Assembly: GCA_026982705.1 (NCBI GenBank)
Contig: JALSGP010000006.1
Coordinates: 1-64,000 of the forward strand
DNA length: 64,000 bases
Source: Alphaproteobacteria bacterium
GTDB lineage: Bacteria > Pseudomonadota > Alphaproteobacteria > Geminicoccales > Geminicoccaceae
Direction: 5' to 3'
The position numbers and the translations under genes were made by a program. Below the pieces are notes generated by a model, which made no database searches, was not told the DNA's origin, and was given only the letters and a program-made list of their open reading frames with translations. Positions 9,663 to 18,937 of this stretch are shown one piece after another (position 1 is the first letter of the stretch; each line of letters begins with the position of its first letter).

Positions 9663-10238
9663 TCACGGCCAGGGGCGCAGGCCGGTGATCGGCAGCGGGC
9701 GGACGGGCGGATCCCCCTCTCTCGCGGAGACGGAACCGGTGTCCGGGCGGCGCGCGATCCCGCGATCGCCGGCCGGTCGGGCCGCGCCGTCCTCCACGCC
9801 GACCGCCGCCGCGGGCAGACCGTCGGTGCCGTCGCCGGCCAGGCCCCGCACCCGCGCCAGCAGCCGCTCCAGCCGGGCCGGTGCGAAGGGCTTGGCCAGG
9901 AAGTCGATGGCGCCGAGATCGCGGGCCTCCAGCACGTGCTCGCGGGTGGAATAGTGGGAGACCACGGCGATGCGGGCTCGCCGGTCGAAGGCGCGCAGCT
10001 CGCGGCACAGCGACAGGCCGTCGCGCCCGGGCATGCGGATGTCCACGAACACCAGGTCGAAGGGATGGCGCTGGTAGAGGGCGAGGGCCGCCGCCGCGTC
10101 CCCGGCCTCGCGGATCTCCAGATGGCGATCCACGTCCGTCAGCGCATGGCGCAGCAGCAGCCGCTCGCTGCGGGCGTCGTCCACCAGGAGCACGCGCAGT
10201 CGCGCCACCGCACCGTCTCCTTCCGCTGCCGGTCGCAT
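9663..10238 (-). CDS. Single-domain response regulator (CheY-like receiver)
   Basis: A 191-residue protein. The receiver domain is at about residues 13-127, with the acidic pair D20-D21, phospho-acceptor D66 in LVFVDIRMPG, the hydroxyl position in VVSHYS (about 94) and K116 in LAKPF. After the receiver comes a low-complexity tail of about 60 residues rich in Gly, Ala, Pro and Arg with no output domain. It probably acts by protein contact as in CheY or DivK-type regulators. No histidine kinase gene is adjacent, so its partner is unknown. The first codon is ATG 10238; a GTG at residue 11 is an alternative start. The proline racemase-family gene starts divergently 47 bases away. Confidence 0.88.
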   Translation of the reverse strand: MRPAAEGDGAVARLRVLLVDDARSERLLLRHALTDVDRHLEIREAGDAAAALALYQRHPFDLVFVDIRMPGRDGLSLCRELRAFDRRARIAVVSHYSTREHVLEARDLGAIDFLAKPFAPARLERLLARVRGLAGDGTDGLPAAAVGVEDGAARPAGDRGIARRPDTGSVSAREGDPPVRPLPITGLRPWP

Positions 10239-10285
10239 CCTGCCATGATTTCCTCAAGCGAGGGTTAACGCCGCCGGAGGGGATC

Positions 10286-11317
10286 GTGCGCTGGTCGCGG
10301 GTGCTGGAGGGCTGGAACGTCCACGCCGAGGGCGAGATCGGCATCGTCGTCACCGGCGGCGTCCCGCCGATCCCGGGTGCCGACATGCTGGCGCGGCTGC
10401 GGCATCTGGAAGAGGTGGACGACGGGCTGCGGCGGCTGCTCACCCTCGCCCCGCGCGGGCGGCCCGATGCCTCGGTGGTGCTGCTGCCGCCGCCCACGCG
10501 ACCGGAGGCCCATGCCGGCTTCCTCGTCCTCCAGCCCGACCGCACCCACGCCATGTCCGGCTCCAACGCCATCTGCGCCGTCACCTGTCTCCTGGAGACC
10601 GGCCTGCTGCCGACGCCGGCGGAGGCGGCGGAGGTGGAGGTGGTGCTGGACACCGCCGCCGGTCCCGTGCGGGCGCGGGCGGACTGGGACGGCGGCCGCT
10701 GCCGGCGGGTGCGCCTCGTCATGCCCTGGAGCTGGCTGGAGGTGGCCGATCTGGCGGTGACGGTGGCGGAGCTCGGCCGCGTGCGACTCGACGTGGCCTT
10801 CGGCGGCGTCTTCTACGCTCTGGTCGATGCCGACGCGCTGGGCCTGCCGGTGGTGCCGGCGCGGGCCCGGACGCTCGTGGAGCTGGGCCTGCGCATCCTG
10901 GAGGCGGCGCGGGCGGCGGTGGTGCCGGAGCATCCGGAGCGACCGGGTCTGCGCGGGCTCGCCTATCTCATGTGGTGCGGCCACGACGCCGCGGGCCGGC
11001 CGGTCAACGCGACCGTCATGCCGCCCGGCCGCCTCGACCGCTCGCCCTGCGGCACCGGCAGTTCCGCCCGCCTCGCCGCCGCCTTCGCCCGCGGCCGGGT
11101 GGTCGTGGGCGAGCGGTGGACCTTCCGTTCGGTGATCGGCACCCGTTTCGAGGCGCGTCTCCTCGAGGCGGGCGAGGTGGCGGGCCGGCCCGCCGTGCGT
11201 CCGGAGATCGCCGGCCGCGGCTTCCTCTTCGGGCGCACCACCTTCGCCGTCGACCCCGGGGATCCGCTCGCTCCCTTCGCCCTGCCGGACGTCTACGGTC
11301 CGGACGCGGGGGCCTGA
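10286..11317 (+). CDS. Proline racemase family protein, likely hydroxyproline dehydratase/epimerase type
   Basis: 343 residues of the proline racemase fold, pyridoxal-independent enzymes that use two active-site thiols or hydroxyls. The second catalytic site DRSPCGTGSSAR is intact with Cys255. At the first site, where proline racemase and 4-hydroxyproline epimerase have Cys (M-C-G-H), this protein has Ser91 (MSGSNAI). Family members with Ser or Thr there are associated with trans-3-hydroxy-L-proline dehydratase activity, sometimes with epimerase activity, so plain proline racemase is unlikely. GTG 10286 follows GGAGGGG. The 3' end overlaps the convergent pepP by 25 bases. No hydroxyproline transporter or Pyr2C reductase gene is adjacent. 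Confidence 0.85.
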   Translation: MRWSRVLEGWNVHAEGEIGIVVTGGVPPIPGADMLARLRHLEEVDDGLRRLLTLAPRGRPDASVVLLPPPTRPEAHAGFLVLQPDRTHAMSGSNAICAVTCLLETGLLPTPAEAAEVEVVLDTAAGPVRARADWDGGRCRRVRLVMPWSWLEVADLAVTVAELGRVRLDVAFGGVFYALVDADALGLPVVPARARTLVELGLRILEAARAAVVPEHPERPGLRGLAYLMWCGHDAAGRPVNATVMPPGRLDRSPCGTGSSARLAAAFARGRVVVGERWTFRSVIGTRFEARLLEAGEVAGRPAVRPEIAGRGFLFGRTTFAVDPGDPLAPFALPDVYGPDAGA

Positions 11318-13116
11318 CCGCCGCCGTCCCCGAGCGGGGCGCAGGCCCCGGCCAGCCAGGCGCGCACCGGCGCCTCCAGGTGTGGCGCCAGCGTCTCGTA
11401 GACGCGGCGGTGGTAGGCGTCGAGCCAGGCGCGGGCGGGTGCGGACAGCCGCGTGGGATCGATCAGCCGCCGGTCGATGGGGGCGAGGGTCAGGGTCTCG
11501 AAGCCGAGGAGGTCGCGCTCGCCCCCCTCGGGCCGGCCCCGCTCCACCACCAGCACCAGGTTCTCGATGCGGATCCCGAAGGCGCCGGCCCGATAGCAGC
11601 CGGGCTCGTTGGAGAGGATCATCCCCGGCTCCAGCGGCACGTCGCCGCCACGCCGGGCGATGCGGACCGGCCCCTCGTGGACGCAGAGATAGCTCCCCAC
11701 GCCGTGGCCGGTGCCGTGGTCGTAGTCGAGCCCCGCCTCCCACAGGGCGACGCGGGCGAAGGCGTCGATCTGGCCGCCGGTGGTGCCGCGCGGAAAGCGC
11801 AGGGTGGCGAGGCGCACGTGCCCCTCCAGCACCCGGGTGAAGCGGTCGCGCATCTCCGCCGTGGGCGGGCCGAGGGCGATGGTGCGGGTGATGTCGGTGG
11901 TGGCGTCCGGATACTGGCCGCCGGAGTCCACCAGCAGCAGACCGTCGCCGCGGACGGGACGCGCCCCCTCGCGGGTCACCCGGTAGTGGACCACGGCTCC
12001 GTTGGGGCCGAAGCCGGCGATGGTCTCGAAGCTGGGGCCGCGGAAGAGGGGATCGCGCGCCCGCTCGGCGTCGATGCGACGGGCGATGTCCCACTCGGTG
12101 AGGGAGCCGTCTCGGGGAATGGAGTCCAGCCAGTGGAGGAAGCGGACCACGGCGAGACCGTCGCGCACCGCCGCCCGTCGCGCTCCCTCGATCTCCGCCG
12201 CACTCTTGATCGCCTTCGCCCGCTCCACCGGATCGGGCGCCTCCAGCACCACCCCGCCGGCCGCCACCAGCCGCTCCAGCAGCGCCACCGGCACGGCGGC
12301 GGGATCGGCCAGCACCACCGCCCGCGCCCGGCCCAGCGCCTCCAGCGCCGGGCCGATCCCGTCGTAGGGCCGCACCTCCACCTCCGGCGGCGGAATCTCG
12401 AACCCCTCCAGCTTGCGCGGATCCACGAACCACAGCACCCGGCCGGAACGGTGCAGCAGGGCGTAGCTCAGCACCACCGGATTGTAGGGGATGTCGCCGC
12501 CGCGCACGTCCAGGAGCCAGCACACCGCATCGGCGCGCACGTGCAGCGACCATTCGGCGCCGACCTCCGCCAGCTCCCGCCCCAGCCGGCGGCGCTTCGC
12601 GAGGCCGTCCTCCCCGTCCCGGGGCGGGCGGTGGGCGAAGACCGGGGCCCGCGGCGGGGCCGGACGGTCGCGCCACAGCACGTCCACCGGATCCGGCTCG
12701 GTGGCCACCGGCCGCCCCCGCCGCGGCGCGAGGGCGCGGGCGAGTTCCTCCACCCCGCGCCGGGTCACCAGCCAGGGATCGAAGCCCAGGCGCAACCCCT
12801 CCGGCGCGTTGCGGGCGAGCCAGCGGGTGGGGGAGGTCTCGTGGACCAGCACCGGTTCGAACAGTCCGCCGTCCACCTCCGCCCGCACCTGCAGGGCATA
12901 GCGGCCGTCGGTGAAGATGGCGGCCCGCTCCGGCAGCACCGCCACCACCGCGAAGGAGCCGGTGAAGCCGGTGAGCCACGCCACCCGCTCCTCCGAGGGG
13001 GGCAGATACTCGCTGCCATGGGCGTCGGTGCGGGGCAGCCAGAAGCCGTCGAGCCCGCGGCGGGCCAGTTCCGCGCGGAGCGCGGCGAGGCGTTCGGCGT
13101 GGACGGCGGCGCCCAC
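11293..13116 (-). CDS. pepP: Xaa-Pro aminopeptidase (M24 family, aminopeptidase P)
   Basis: 607 residues with the three-domain layout of APP1-like aminopeptidase P: two creatinase-like N-terminal domains (about 1-140 and 150-300) and a C-terminal pita-bread catalytic domain. All five dinuclear-metal ligands are visible: D397 (VDSGGQY), D408 (TTDIT), H471 (GTGHGVG), E504 (SNEPG) and E518 (RIEN). It removes N-terminal residues preceding proline in the cytoplasm. GTG 13116 starts 10 bases after the infC stop, so the two are probably cotranscribed. That is unusual, since infC is normally followed by rpmI and rplT. Confidence 0.93.
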   Translation of the reverse strand: MGAAVHAERLAALRAELARRGLDGFWLPRTDAHGSEYLPPSEERVAWLTGFTGSFAVVAVLPERAAIFTDGRYALQVRAEVDGGLFEPVLVHETSPTRWLARNAPEGLRLGFDPWLVTRRGVEELARALAPRRGRPVATEPDPVDVLWRDRPAPPRAPVFAHRPPRDGEDGLAKRRRLGRELAEVGAEWSLHVRADAVCWLLDVRGGDIPYNPVVLSYALLHRSGRVLWFVDPRKLEGFEIPPPEVEVRPYDGIGPALEALGRARAVVLADPAAVPVALLERLVAAGGVVLEAPDPVERAKAIKSAAEIEGARRAAVRDGLAVVRFLHWLDSIPRDGSLTEWDIARRIDAERARDPLFRGPSFETIAGFGPNGAVVHYRVTREGARPVRGDGLLLVDSGGQYPDATTDITRTIALGPPTAEMRDRFTRVLEGHVRLATLRFPRGTTGGQIDAFARVALWEAGLDYDHGTGHGVGSYLCVHEGPVRIARRGGDVPLEPGMILSNEPGCYRAGAFGIRIENLVLVVERGRPEGGERDLLGFETLTLAPIDRRLIDPTRLSAPARAWLDAYHRRVYETLAPHLEAPVRAWLAGACAPLGDGGGQAPASGP

Positions 13117-13126
13117 GGCGGCGTCC

Positions 13127-13648
13127 TCAGCGCAGCGGCGCCAGCACCATCACCATCTGGCGCCCTTCCAGACGCGGCATCTGCTCCACCTTGCCGAGCT
13201 CGGCCACGTCCTCGCGGACGCGGTCCATCACCTGCATGGCGATCTCGGGATGGGTGACCTCGCGGCCGCGGAAGCGCATGGTGATCTTGACCTTGTCCCC
13301 CTCCTCGAGGAACTCCTTCACCTTGCGCATCTTGACCTGGTAGTCGTTTTCGTCGATGTTGGGCCGCATCTTGATTTCCTTCAGCTCGACCTGCTTCTGT
13401 TTCTTGCGAGCCGCGGCGGCCTTCTTCTGCTGTTCGTACTTGAACTTGCCGTAATCGAGGATCTTGCAGACGGGAGGCGTCGCCTGCGGCGCCACCTCCA
13501 CCAGGTCGAGGCCCAGATCGCGGGCCCGTGCGAGTGCCTCCCGCAGCGGGACGATGCCGACCATCCGGCCGTTCTCGTCGACGAGGCGCACTTCCCTGGC
13601 GTCGATCTGATCGTTGACGCGATGGTTCTCACGCGGGTTGGGAGCCAT
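13127..13648 (-). CDS. infC: Translation initiation factor IF-3
   Basis: 173 residues. IF-3 binds the 30S subunit, prevents premature 50S joining and checks start codon pairing. The N domain starts with RVNDQIDAREVRLVDENG, the linker carries DYGKFKYEQQKKAAAARKKQK, and the C domain begins with KEIKMRPNIDENDYQVK. Many infC genes start with AUU for autoregulation; here a plain ATG (13648) gives the right N terminus, although the region before RVNDQI is short (10 residues). rpmI and rplT do not follow; pepP does. Confidence 0.97.
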   Translation of the reverse strand: MAPNPRENHRVNDQIDAREVRLVDENGRMVGIVPLREALARARDLGLDLVEVAPQATPPVCKILDYGKFKYEQQKKAAAARKKQKQVELKEIKMRPNIDENDYQVKMRKVKEFLEEGDKVKITMRFRGREVTHPEIAMQVMDRVREDVAELGKVEQMPRLEGRQMVMVLAPLR

Positions 13649-13879
13649 TAAGTCCGCCGTTCCTCCTGTTGTGGCCCTGCACGAAACCGTGCCCGTTCCG
13701 GTACCGGAAGGGCGGATGCAAAGTATACGGCCGATTCGCCCGCATCAAGCGCGACGTGGTCCGGGCGGGCGCGACGGGACGGCCGCCGGCGCCCCCGTGC
13801 GGGACGGTCGCCTTGACGATGGCGCGGGTGCGTGGTTCCAACGCGCCGGCCGCCGTTCCCCGACAGGACGAGGATCCCC

Positions 13880-14893
13880 ATGCAGCGCGTGTTCTCGGGC
13901 ATCCAGCCGACGCACGGCATCCATCTCGGCAACTATCTGGGCGCCATCCGCCACTGGGTGCGGCTGCAGGAGGACGGGCGCTACGAGTGCATCTACTGCA
14001 TCGTCGACCAGCACGCCCTCACCGCCCTCCACGACCGCCGCGCCATGACCGACAACACCTACGAGGTGGCGGCGGCGCTCCTGGCCTGCGGCATCGATCC
14101 CGCCAAGTCCGTCCTCTTCGTCCAGAGCCACGTGCCGGCCCACGCCCAGCTCCACTGGGTGCTCGCCTGCGTGACGCCCATCGGCTGGCTCAACCGCATG
14201 ACCCAGTTCAAGGAGAAGGCCGGCCGGGACCGCGAGCGCGCACCGCTCGGTCTCTACGCCTATCCCGTGCTGCAGGCGGCCGACATCCTCGCCTATCGGG
14301 CGGTGCTGGTGCCGGTGGGCGAGGACCAGAAGCAGCACCTCGAGCTCTCCCGCGACATCGCCGGCAGCTTCAACCGCAAGTTCGGCGTCGACTTCTTCCC
14401 GCTGCCGGAGCCGCTGATCACCGGCGAGGCGACCCGCGTCATGTCGCTGCGCGACGGCCGCCGCAAGATGAGCAAGTCCGATCCCTCCGACATGTCGCGC
14501 ATCAATCTCACCGACGATGCGGACCGCATCGCCCTCAAGATCCGCCGCGCCAAGTCCGACAGCATCCGCGGCATCTGGTACGATCCGGAGAACCGCCCCG
14601 AGGCCTCCAATCTCCTCGCCATCTACGCCGCCCTGGCCGAGCGGCCGGTGGCGGAGCTGGAAGCGGAGTTCCGCGACACCCTCTTCGCCGACTTCAAGAC
14701 CCGGCTCACCGAGCTGATGGTGGAGAAGCTGGCCCCCATCACCCGACGCATGCGCGAGTATCTGGCCGATCGCCCCCATCTCGACCGGGTGCTGGCGGAG
14801 GGGGCCGAGCGGGCGCGGGCCATCGCCACCCCCATCCTCGAGGAGGTCTACGACATCGTGGGCTTCCTCCGCCCCGGCCGGCGGGAGACCTAG
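13880..14893 (+). CDS. trpS: Tryptophan--tRNA ligase
   Basis: 337 residues, class Ic aminoacyl-tRNA synthetase. The Rossmann domain starts with [18 protein letters not shown] (HIGH-type signature) and carries the KMSKS loop exactly as KMSKS at 196-200. [16 protein letters not shown] and [15 protein letters not shown] are typical of TrpRS. ATG 13880 follows ACGAGGA. The stop overlaps the convergent thpR stop by four bases (14890-14893), so no separate terminator is possible between them. Confidence 0.97.
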   Translation: MQRVFSGIQPTHGIHLGNYLGAIRHWVRLQEDGRYECIYCIVDQHALTALHDRRAMTDNTYEVAAALLACGIDPAKSVLFVQSHVPAHAQLHWVLACVTPIGWLNRMTQFKEKAGRDRERAPLGLYAYPVLQAADILAYRAVLVPVGEDQKQHLELSRDIAGSFNRKFGVDFFPLPEPLITGEATRVMSLRDGRRKMSKSDPSDMSRINLTDDADRIALKIRRAKSDSIRGIWYDPENRPEASNLLAIYAALAERPVAELEAEFRDTLFADFKTRLTELMVEKLAPITRRMREYLADRPHLDRVLAEGAERARAIATPILEEVYDIVGFLRPGRRET

Positions 14894-15450
14894 ACCCGCT
14901 CGAAGGCGCCGGTCACGAAGTCGTAGATGGCCTCCGGCACGTGCAGCGCGCCCTCGGGGCGGAGCCAGCTCGAATAGAGGGTGAAGCCGGAGACGGTGAA
15001 GGCGCTGGAGCGGAAGAGGGCGGTGCGGCGGAGGAAGCTCGCGAAACGCGAGGGCGGCAGCGGCTCCTTCACCCGTCCGAGGGTGACGTGGGGGACGAAC
15101 TTGCGTCGCTCCGGCTCGATGCCCGCCTCCTCCAGCGCCCGCTCCACCGCCCGCCGGAGCCGTCGCACCGGCTCCGGATCCTCCACCCCGGCCCACAGGG
15201 TGTGGGGCTCGCCGCGCGGCGGGAAGTGACCGATGCCCCGAAGGCGCAGCTCGAAGGGGGGCAGCGAGACGGACATGAGGGCCTCGCCGATGTCGCAGAA
15301 GGTGGCCTGGTCCACCTCGCCGATGAAGCGCAGGGTCAGGTGGAAGTCGTCCAGGTCGGTCCAGCGGACGCCGGGCAGCCCCTCGCAGAGACGGTCCAGC
15401 TCCTCGGCGATCTCCTCGGGCATGGGCACGGCCACGAACAGTCGGGGCAT
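14890..15450 (-). CDS. thpR: RNA 2',3'-cyclic phosphodiesterase (LigT/ThpR)
   Basis: 186 residues of the 2H phosphoesterase superfamily. Both HxT motifs are present: HLTLRF with His37 and HVTLGR with His121, separated by the usual distance. The enzyme hydrolyses 2',3'-cyclic phosphates to 2'-phosphates and can ligate tRNA halves in vitro; its physiological substrate is uncertain. The N terminus [13 protein letters not shown] is characteristic. It is transcribed alone, tail to tail with trpS. Confidence 0.92.
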   Translation of the reverse strand: MPRLFVAVPMPEEIAEELDRLCEGLPGVRWTDLDDFHLTLRFIGEVDQATFCDIGEALMSVSLPPFELRLRGIGHFPPRGEPHTLWAGVEDPEPVRRLRRAVERALEEAGIEPERRKFVPHVTLGRVKEPLPPSRFASFLRRTALFRSSAFTVSGFTLYSSWLRPEGALHVPEAIYDFVTGAFERV

Positions 15451-15578
15451 GGTCGGTCCTCCCGGAGCGGCCGGGCGGCACGCTTGCCGCCGCCCCTTCG
15501 CTCCCCTATGACCGGGAGCGGAACCGGGCGCGGGCGCCGCCGGGCGTTCGACGCGAAGGCAGCGCGGGACGTCGGTCG

Positions 15579-16247
15579 GTGAAAGCCGAGGAATTCTTCC
15601 GCGAAGTCGAGGAGGAACTGCGCCAGGAGCGCATGCTCGGCCTCTGGCGGCGGTTCGGCCCGTACGTCATCGGCCTCGCCGTGGCGATCGTCCTCGCGAC
15701 CGCCGCTAAGGTGGGATACGAGAGCTGGCGCGACAAGCGGATGCAGGCGCAGGCCGAGGCCTTCCGCGCCGCCGAGACGCTGCTGGCGCGTGATCCCGCG
15801 GCGGCGGCCGCGGCCTTCCGCGAGCTCGCCGGCTGGGCCGACGAGGGGGTGGCGGGCCTCGCCCGGCTGATGGCGGCCGCCGCCCTGCGCGAGGCCGGTC
15901 GCCGCGACGAGGCGCGGGCGGTGCTGGCCGGAAACGCCGAGCTCGACGATCCGGCCCTCGCCGCCTACGCGGCGCTTTTGGCCGTCCAGTACGGCATCGA
16001 CGGGGACGATCCCGCCGCCCTCGCGCGCAGGCTGACCCCACTCACCGCGGACGACGCCGCCTTCCGCCACAGTGCGCGCGAGCTGGCGGCACTGGTGGCG
16101 CTGCGGCGGGGGGACCGGGGGGAAGCGCGGCGTCTGCTGGAGCGTCTGCGCGACGATGCCACCGCCCCCGAGACGCTGCGCCGCCGTGCCCGCGAACTGC
16201 TGGAGTCGCTCGGACCGACCACCGACGGAGCCGGACCCTCGTCATGA
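15579..16247 (+). CDS. YfgM-like membrane-anchored tetratricopeptide protein
   Basis: 222 residues: a short cytoplasmic N terminus (MKAEEFFREVEEELRQE), one transmembrane segment at about 27-46 (FGPYVIGLAVAIVLATAA) and a periplasmic helical-repeat domain (FRELAGWADEGVAGLARLMAAAALREAGRRDEA...). This is the layout of YfgM, a partner of the SecYEG-PpiD periplasmic chaperone complex in E. coli. GTG 15579 is used because the conserved part begins at once. The stop overlaps the bamB start by four bases, and yfgM-bamB-der is the conserved gene order, which supports the call. Confidence 0.85.
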   Translation: MKAEEFFREVEEELRQERMLGLWRRFGPYVIGLAVAIVLATAAKVGYESWRDKRMQAQAEAFRAAETLLARDPAAAAAAFRELAGWADEGVAGLARLMAAAALREAGRRDEARAVLAGNAELDDPALAAYAALLAVQYGIDGDDPAALARRLTPLTADDAAFRHSARELAALVALRRGDRGEARRLLERLRDDATAPETLRRRARELLESLGPTTDGAGPSS

Positions 16248-17551
16248 CTGTCCTCGCCCGCCGCCGCTGGCTCGCCGTCGCCGGCAGCGCCCTGCTCGCC
16301 GGCTGTTCGCGTCTGCCCTTCTTCGGCGAGGAGGAGACGCCGCTTTCCGGTGAGCGGATCCCGGTGCTGCTGGCCGAGGAGGGCGTGCGGGCCGATCCCG
16401 CCCTAGCGGCGGAGCCGGTGGTGCTGCCGGAGCCGGTGGCCAACGACGCCTGGACCCAGCTCGCCGGCAACGCCCGCCATGCCCTCGGCCATCCGGCCCT
16501 GGCAACCACACCGCGGCCCCTCTGGCGGCGCGAGGCCGGCCGCGGGGCGGAGGAGACGGCGGTGCTGCTGGCCCCGCCGGTGGTGGCGGACGGCCGGGTC
16601 TTCACGGTGGATGCCGATCTGGTGCTGCGCGCCTTCGCCCTCGGGGACGGGCGGTCGCTGTGGACCCGGCCGCTGCCGGTGGAGGAGATCCTCGACCGCA
16701 TGCGGGCCGGCGGTCTCGCCTGGGACGGGGGGATGCTCTTCGTCACCACCACCGGCGGCGAGGTCTTCGGCGTGGCGGCCGCCGACGGTGCGGTGCGCTG
16801 GAAGCGCCGGCTCGGGGTGCCGGTGGAGGCGCCGCCGGCGGCGGAGGGCGGGCGGCTGTTCGTGGTGACGGTGGACAGCCGGCTCCTGGCCCTCGACGGC
16901 ACCAGCGGTGCCACCCTCTGGCAGCACGCCGGCTTCTTCGAGCAGGTGGGGCTGCTCGGCGGCGCGCCGCCGGCGGTGGCGGGCGAGGTGGTGGTGGTCC
17001 CCTACGGCTCCGGTCAGGTCTTCGCCCTGCGCCGGGCCGACGGCCGGCCCGGCTGGTCGGCCAACGTGCTGCGCCCGCGCCGCACCCTCGCCATGGGTGC
17101 CATCGCCGACATCACCGCCGCCCCCGTGATCGACGGCGATCGCGTCTTCGTCGCCGGCAACGGCGGCGAGACGGCCGCCTTCGCCCTCGCCGACGGCCGC
17201 CGCCTGTGGTCGCGGGATCTGGCCTCGCGCCAGACCCCTTGGCTCGCCGGGGGGTATCTCTATCTCCTGGGCGAACGCGACGAGGTCGTGTGCCTGCGGC
17301 GGGACGACGGCCGCGTGCGCTGGGTGGCGCGACTGCCGCGGGAGGAGGGGGACCTCTGGGCCGGCCCCGTGCTGGCCGGTGGACGGCTGTGGTTCGCCGG
17401 GCGCGGCGGCACGGTGCTGCAGCTGGATCCCGCGGACGGACGTCTCCTCGCCCGCATCCCGCTGCCGGGCCCCACCTCGCGACCGCCGGTGGTGGCCGCG
17501 CGCACGATCCTCTTCCAGACCGACGGCGGCGAACTCGTCGCCCTGCGCTGA
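16244..17551 (+). CDS. bamB: Outer membrane protein assembly factor BamB (lipoprotein)
   Basis: 435 residues. A lipoprotein signal peptide ends in LLAG-Cys21, so the mature protein would be anchored to the inner leaflet of the outer membrane. The rest is an eight-bladed PQQ-type beta-propeller with repeated motifs such as GRVFTVDADLVLRAFALGDGRS-W, GRLFVVTVDSRLLALDGTSGATLW and DRVFVAGNGGETAAFALADGRRLW. BamB scaffolds the BAM complex that inserts beta-barrel proteins. It is translationally coupled to the YfgM-like gene (ATGA overlap) and followed by der after six bases. Confidence 0.93.
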   Translation: MTVLARRRWLAVAGSALLAGCSRLPFFGEEETPLSGERIPVLLAEEGVRADPALAAEPVVLPEPVANDAWTQLAGNARHALGHPALATTPRPLWRREAGRGAEETAVLLAPPVVADGRVFTVDADLVLRAFALGDGRSLWTRPLPVEEILDRMRAGGLAWDGGMLFVTTTGGEVFGVAAADGAVRWKRRLGVPVEAPPAAEGGRLFVVTVDSRLLALDGTSGATLWQHAGFFEQVGLLGGAPPAVAGEVVVVPYGSGQVFALRRADGRPGWSANVLRPRRTLAMGAIADITAAPVIDGDRVFVAGNGGETAAFALADGRRLWSRDLASRQTPWLAGGYLYLLGERDEVVCLRRDDGRVRWVARLPREEGDLWAGPVLAGGRLWFAGRGGTVLQLDPADGRLLARIPLPGPTSRPPVVAARTILFQTDGGELVALR

Positions 17552-17557
17552 ACCCGC

Positions 17558-18937
17558 ATGACCCGCACCGTCGCCATCCTCGGCCGACCCAATGTCGGCA
17601 AGTCGACCCTGTTCAACCGCCTGGTGGGGGAGCGGCGCGCCATCGTCGACGCCCGCCCCGGCGTGACCCGCGACCGCATCGAGGGCGAGGCGCGACTGCG
17701 GGGCCTGCGTTTCCGGGTGCTGGACACCGCCGGCCTCGATCCCGGCGACGGGGATCTGGCGCGCCGGGTCCGCACCCACAGCCTCGCCGCCCTCGCGGAG
17801 GCGGACGTGGTGCTGTTCCTGGTGGACGCCCGGGCCGGCCTCACCCCCCTCGACGAGGAGCTGGCCGATCTGCTGCGCCGTTCCGGGAAGCCGGTGGTGC
17901 CGGTGGCCAACAAGTGCGAGACGGCGAGCGCCCGCGCCTTCGCCAGCGAACTGTGGGGGCTGGGTCTGGGGACGCCGGTGTGCCTGTCGGCCCGCCACGG
18001 CCGGGGCCTGGACGATCTCGCCGATGCCCTGCGCCCGCTGCTGCGGCGGCCGCCGGAGGATCGGACGGCGGAGCCGGAGACGGCGGCGGAAGAGGAGGGA
18101 GCCGGAGACGGCGGGCCCGTCCGCATCGCCGTGGTGGGGCGTCCCAATACCGGCAAGTCGTCGCTGGTGAACCGGCTGCTCGGGGCGGAGCGGCTGCTCA
18201 CCGGCCCGACGCCGGGGCTCACCCGCGACGCGGTGGAGGTGCCCTGGTGCTGGCGCGGGCGGGACTTCGTGCTGGTGGACACCGCCGGGCTCCGGAAGCG
18301 CGCCCGCATCGACGACCGCCTGGAGAAGATCTCGGCGGGACGGGCGCTGGAGGCGGTGCGGCGGGCGGAGGTGGCCATCCTCGTGCTGGATGCCCGCATG
18401 CCGCTCGAGAAGCAGGACGCCGCCATCGCCCGTTACGTGACGGCCCGGGGGCGGCCGCTGGTGGTGGCCCTCAACAAGTGGGATCTGGTGGAGGATCCGC
18501 GGGCGGTGGGGAGTCTGGTGCGGGAGCGGGCGGGACGCCGGCTGTCGGAGATCGAGGGCGTGCCCGTCGTGCCGGTCTCGGCCCTCACCGGCCACGGCCT
18601 CGATCGGCTGCTGGCGGCGGTGGTGACGGCCCGCGAACGCTGGAGTCGACGCATCCCCACCGGCACCCTCAATCGCTGGCTGGAGGAGGTCCTGCGCCAC
18701 CACGCCCCGCCCGCCGTCGCCGGCCGGCGGGTGAAGATCCGCTATGCCACCCAGGTGGACACCCGCCCGCCGCACATCGTGCTGTTCGGCAACCGTCCGG
18801 CGCTGGAGATGCCGCGCAGCTATCTCCGCTATCTGGCGCGGGAACTGCGCGCGGCCTTCGATCTCGCCGGCATCCCGGTGCGGCTGGAGCCGCGGGCCGG
18901 CGACAATCCCTACGATCCCTCCCGCGGCGCCAGGTGA
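17558..18937 (+). CDS. der: Ribosome biogenesis GTPase Der (EngA)
   Basis: 459 residues with the tandem GTPase domains unique to Der. First G1 is GRPNVGKST (9-17), with RPGVTRDR and DTAGLD. Second G1 is GRPNTGKSS (about 194-202), with TPGLTRDAVEV, DTAGLRKR and NKWD. A C-terminal KH-like domain follows. Between the domains is an acidic linker rich in Glu (about residues 165-188). Der acts late in 50S assembly. The 3' end overlaps the convergent ABC permease gene by 28 bases. Confidence 0.97.
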   Translation: MTRTVAILGRPNVGKSTLFNRLVGERRAIVDARPGVTRDRIEGEARLRGLRFRVLDTAGLDPGDGDLARRVRTHSLAALAEADVVLFLVDARAGLTPLDEELADLLRRSGKPVVPVANKCETASARAFASELWGLGLGTPVCLSARHGRGLDDLADALRPLLRRPPEDRTAEPETAAEEEGAGDGGPVRIAVVGRPNTGKSSLVNRLLGAERLLTGPTPGLTRDAVEVPWCWRGRDFVLVDTAGLRKRARIDDRLEKISAGRALEAVRRAEVAILVLDARMPLEKQDAAIARYVTARGRPLVVALNKWDLVEDPRAVGSLVRERAGRRLSEIEGVPVVPVSALTGHGLDRLLAAVVTARERWSRRIPTGTLNRWLEEVLRHHAPPAVAGRRVKIRYATQVDTRPPHIVLFGNRPALEMPRSYLRYLARELRAAFDLAGIPVRLEPRAGDNPYDPSRGAR

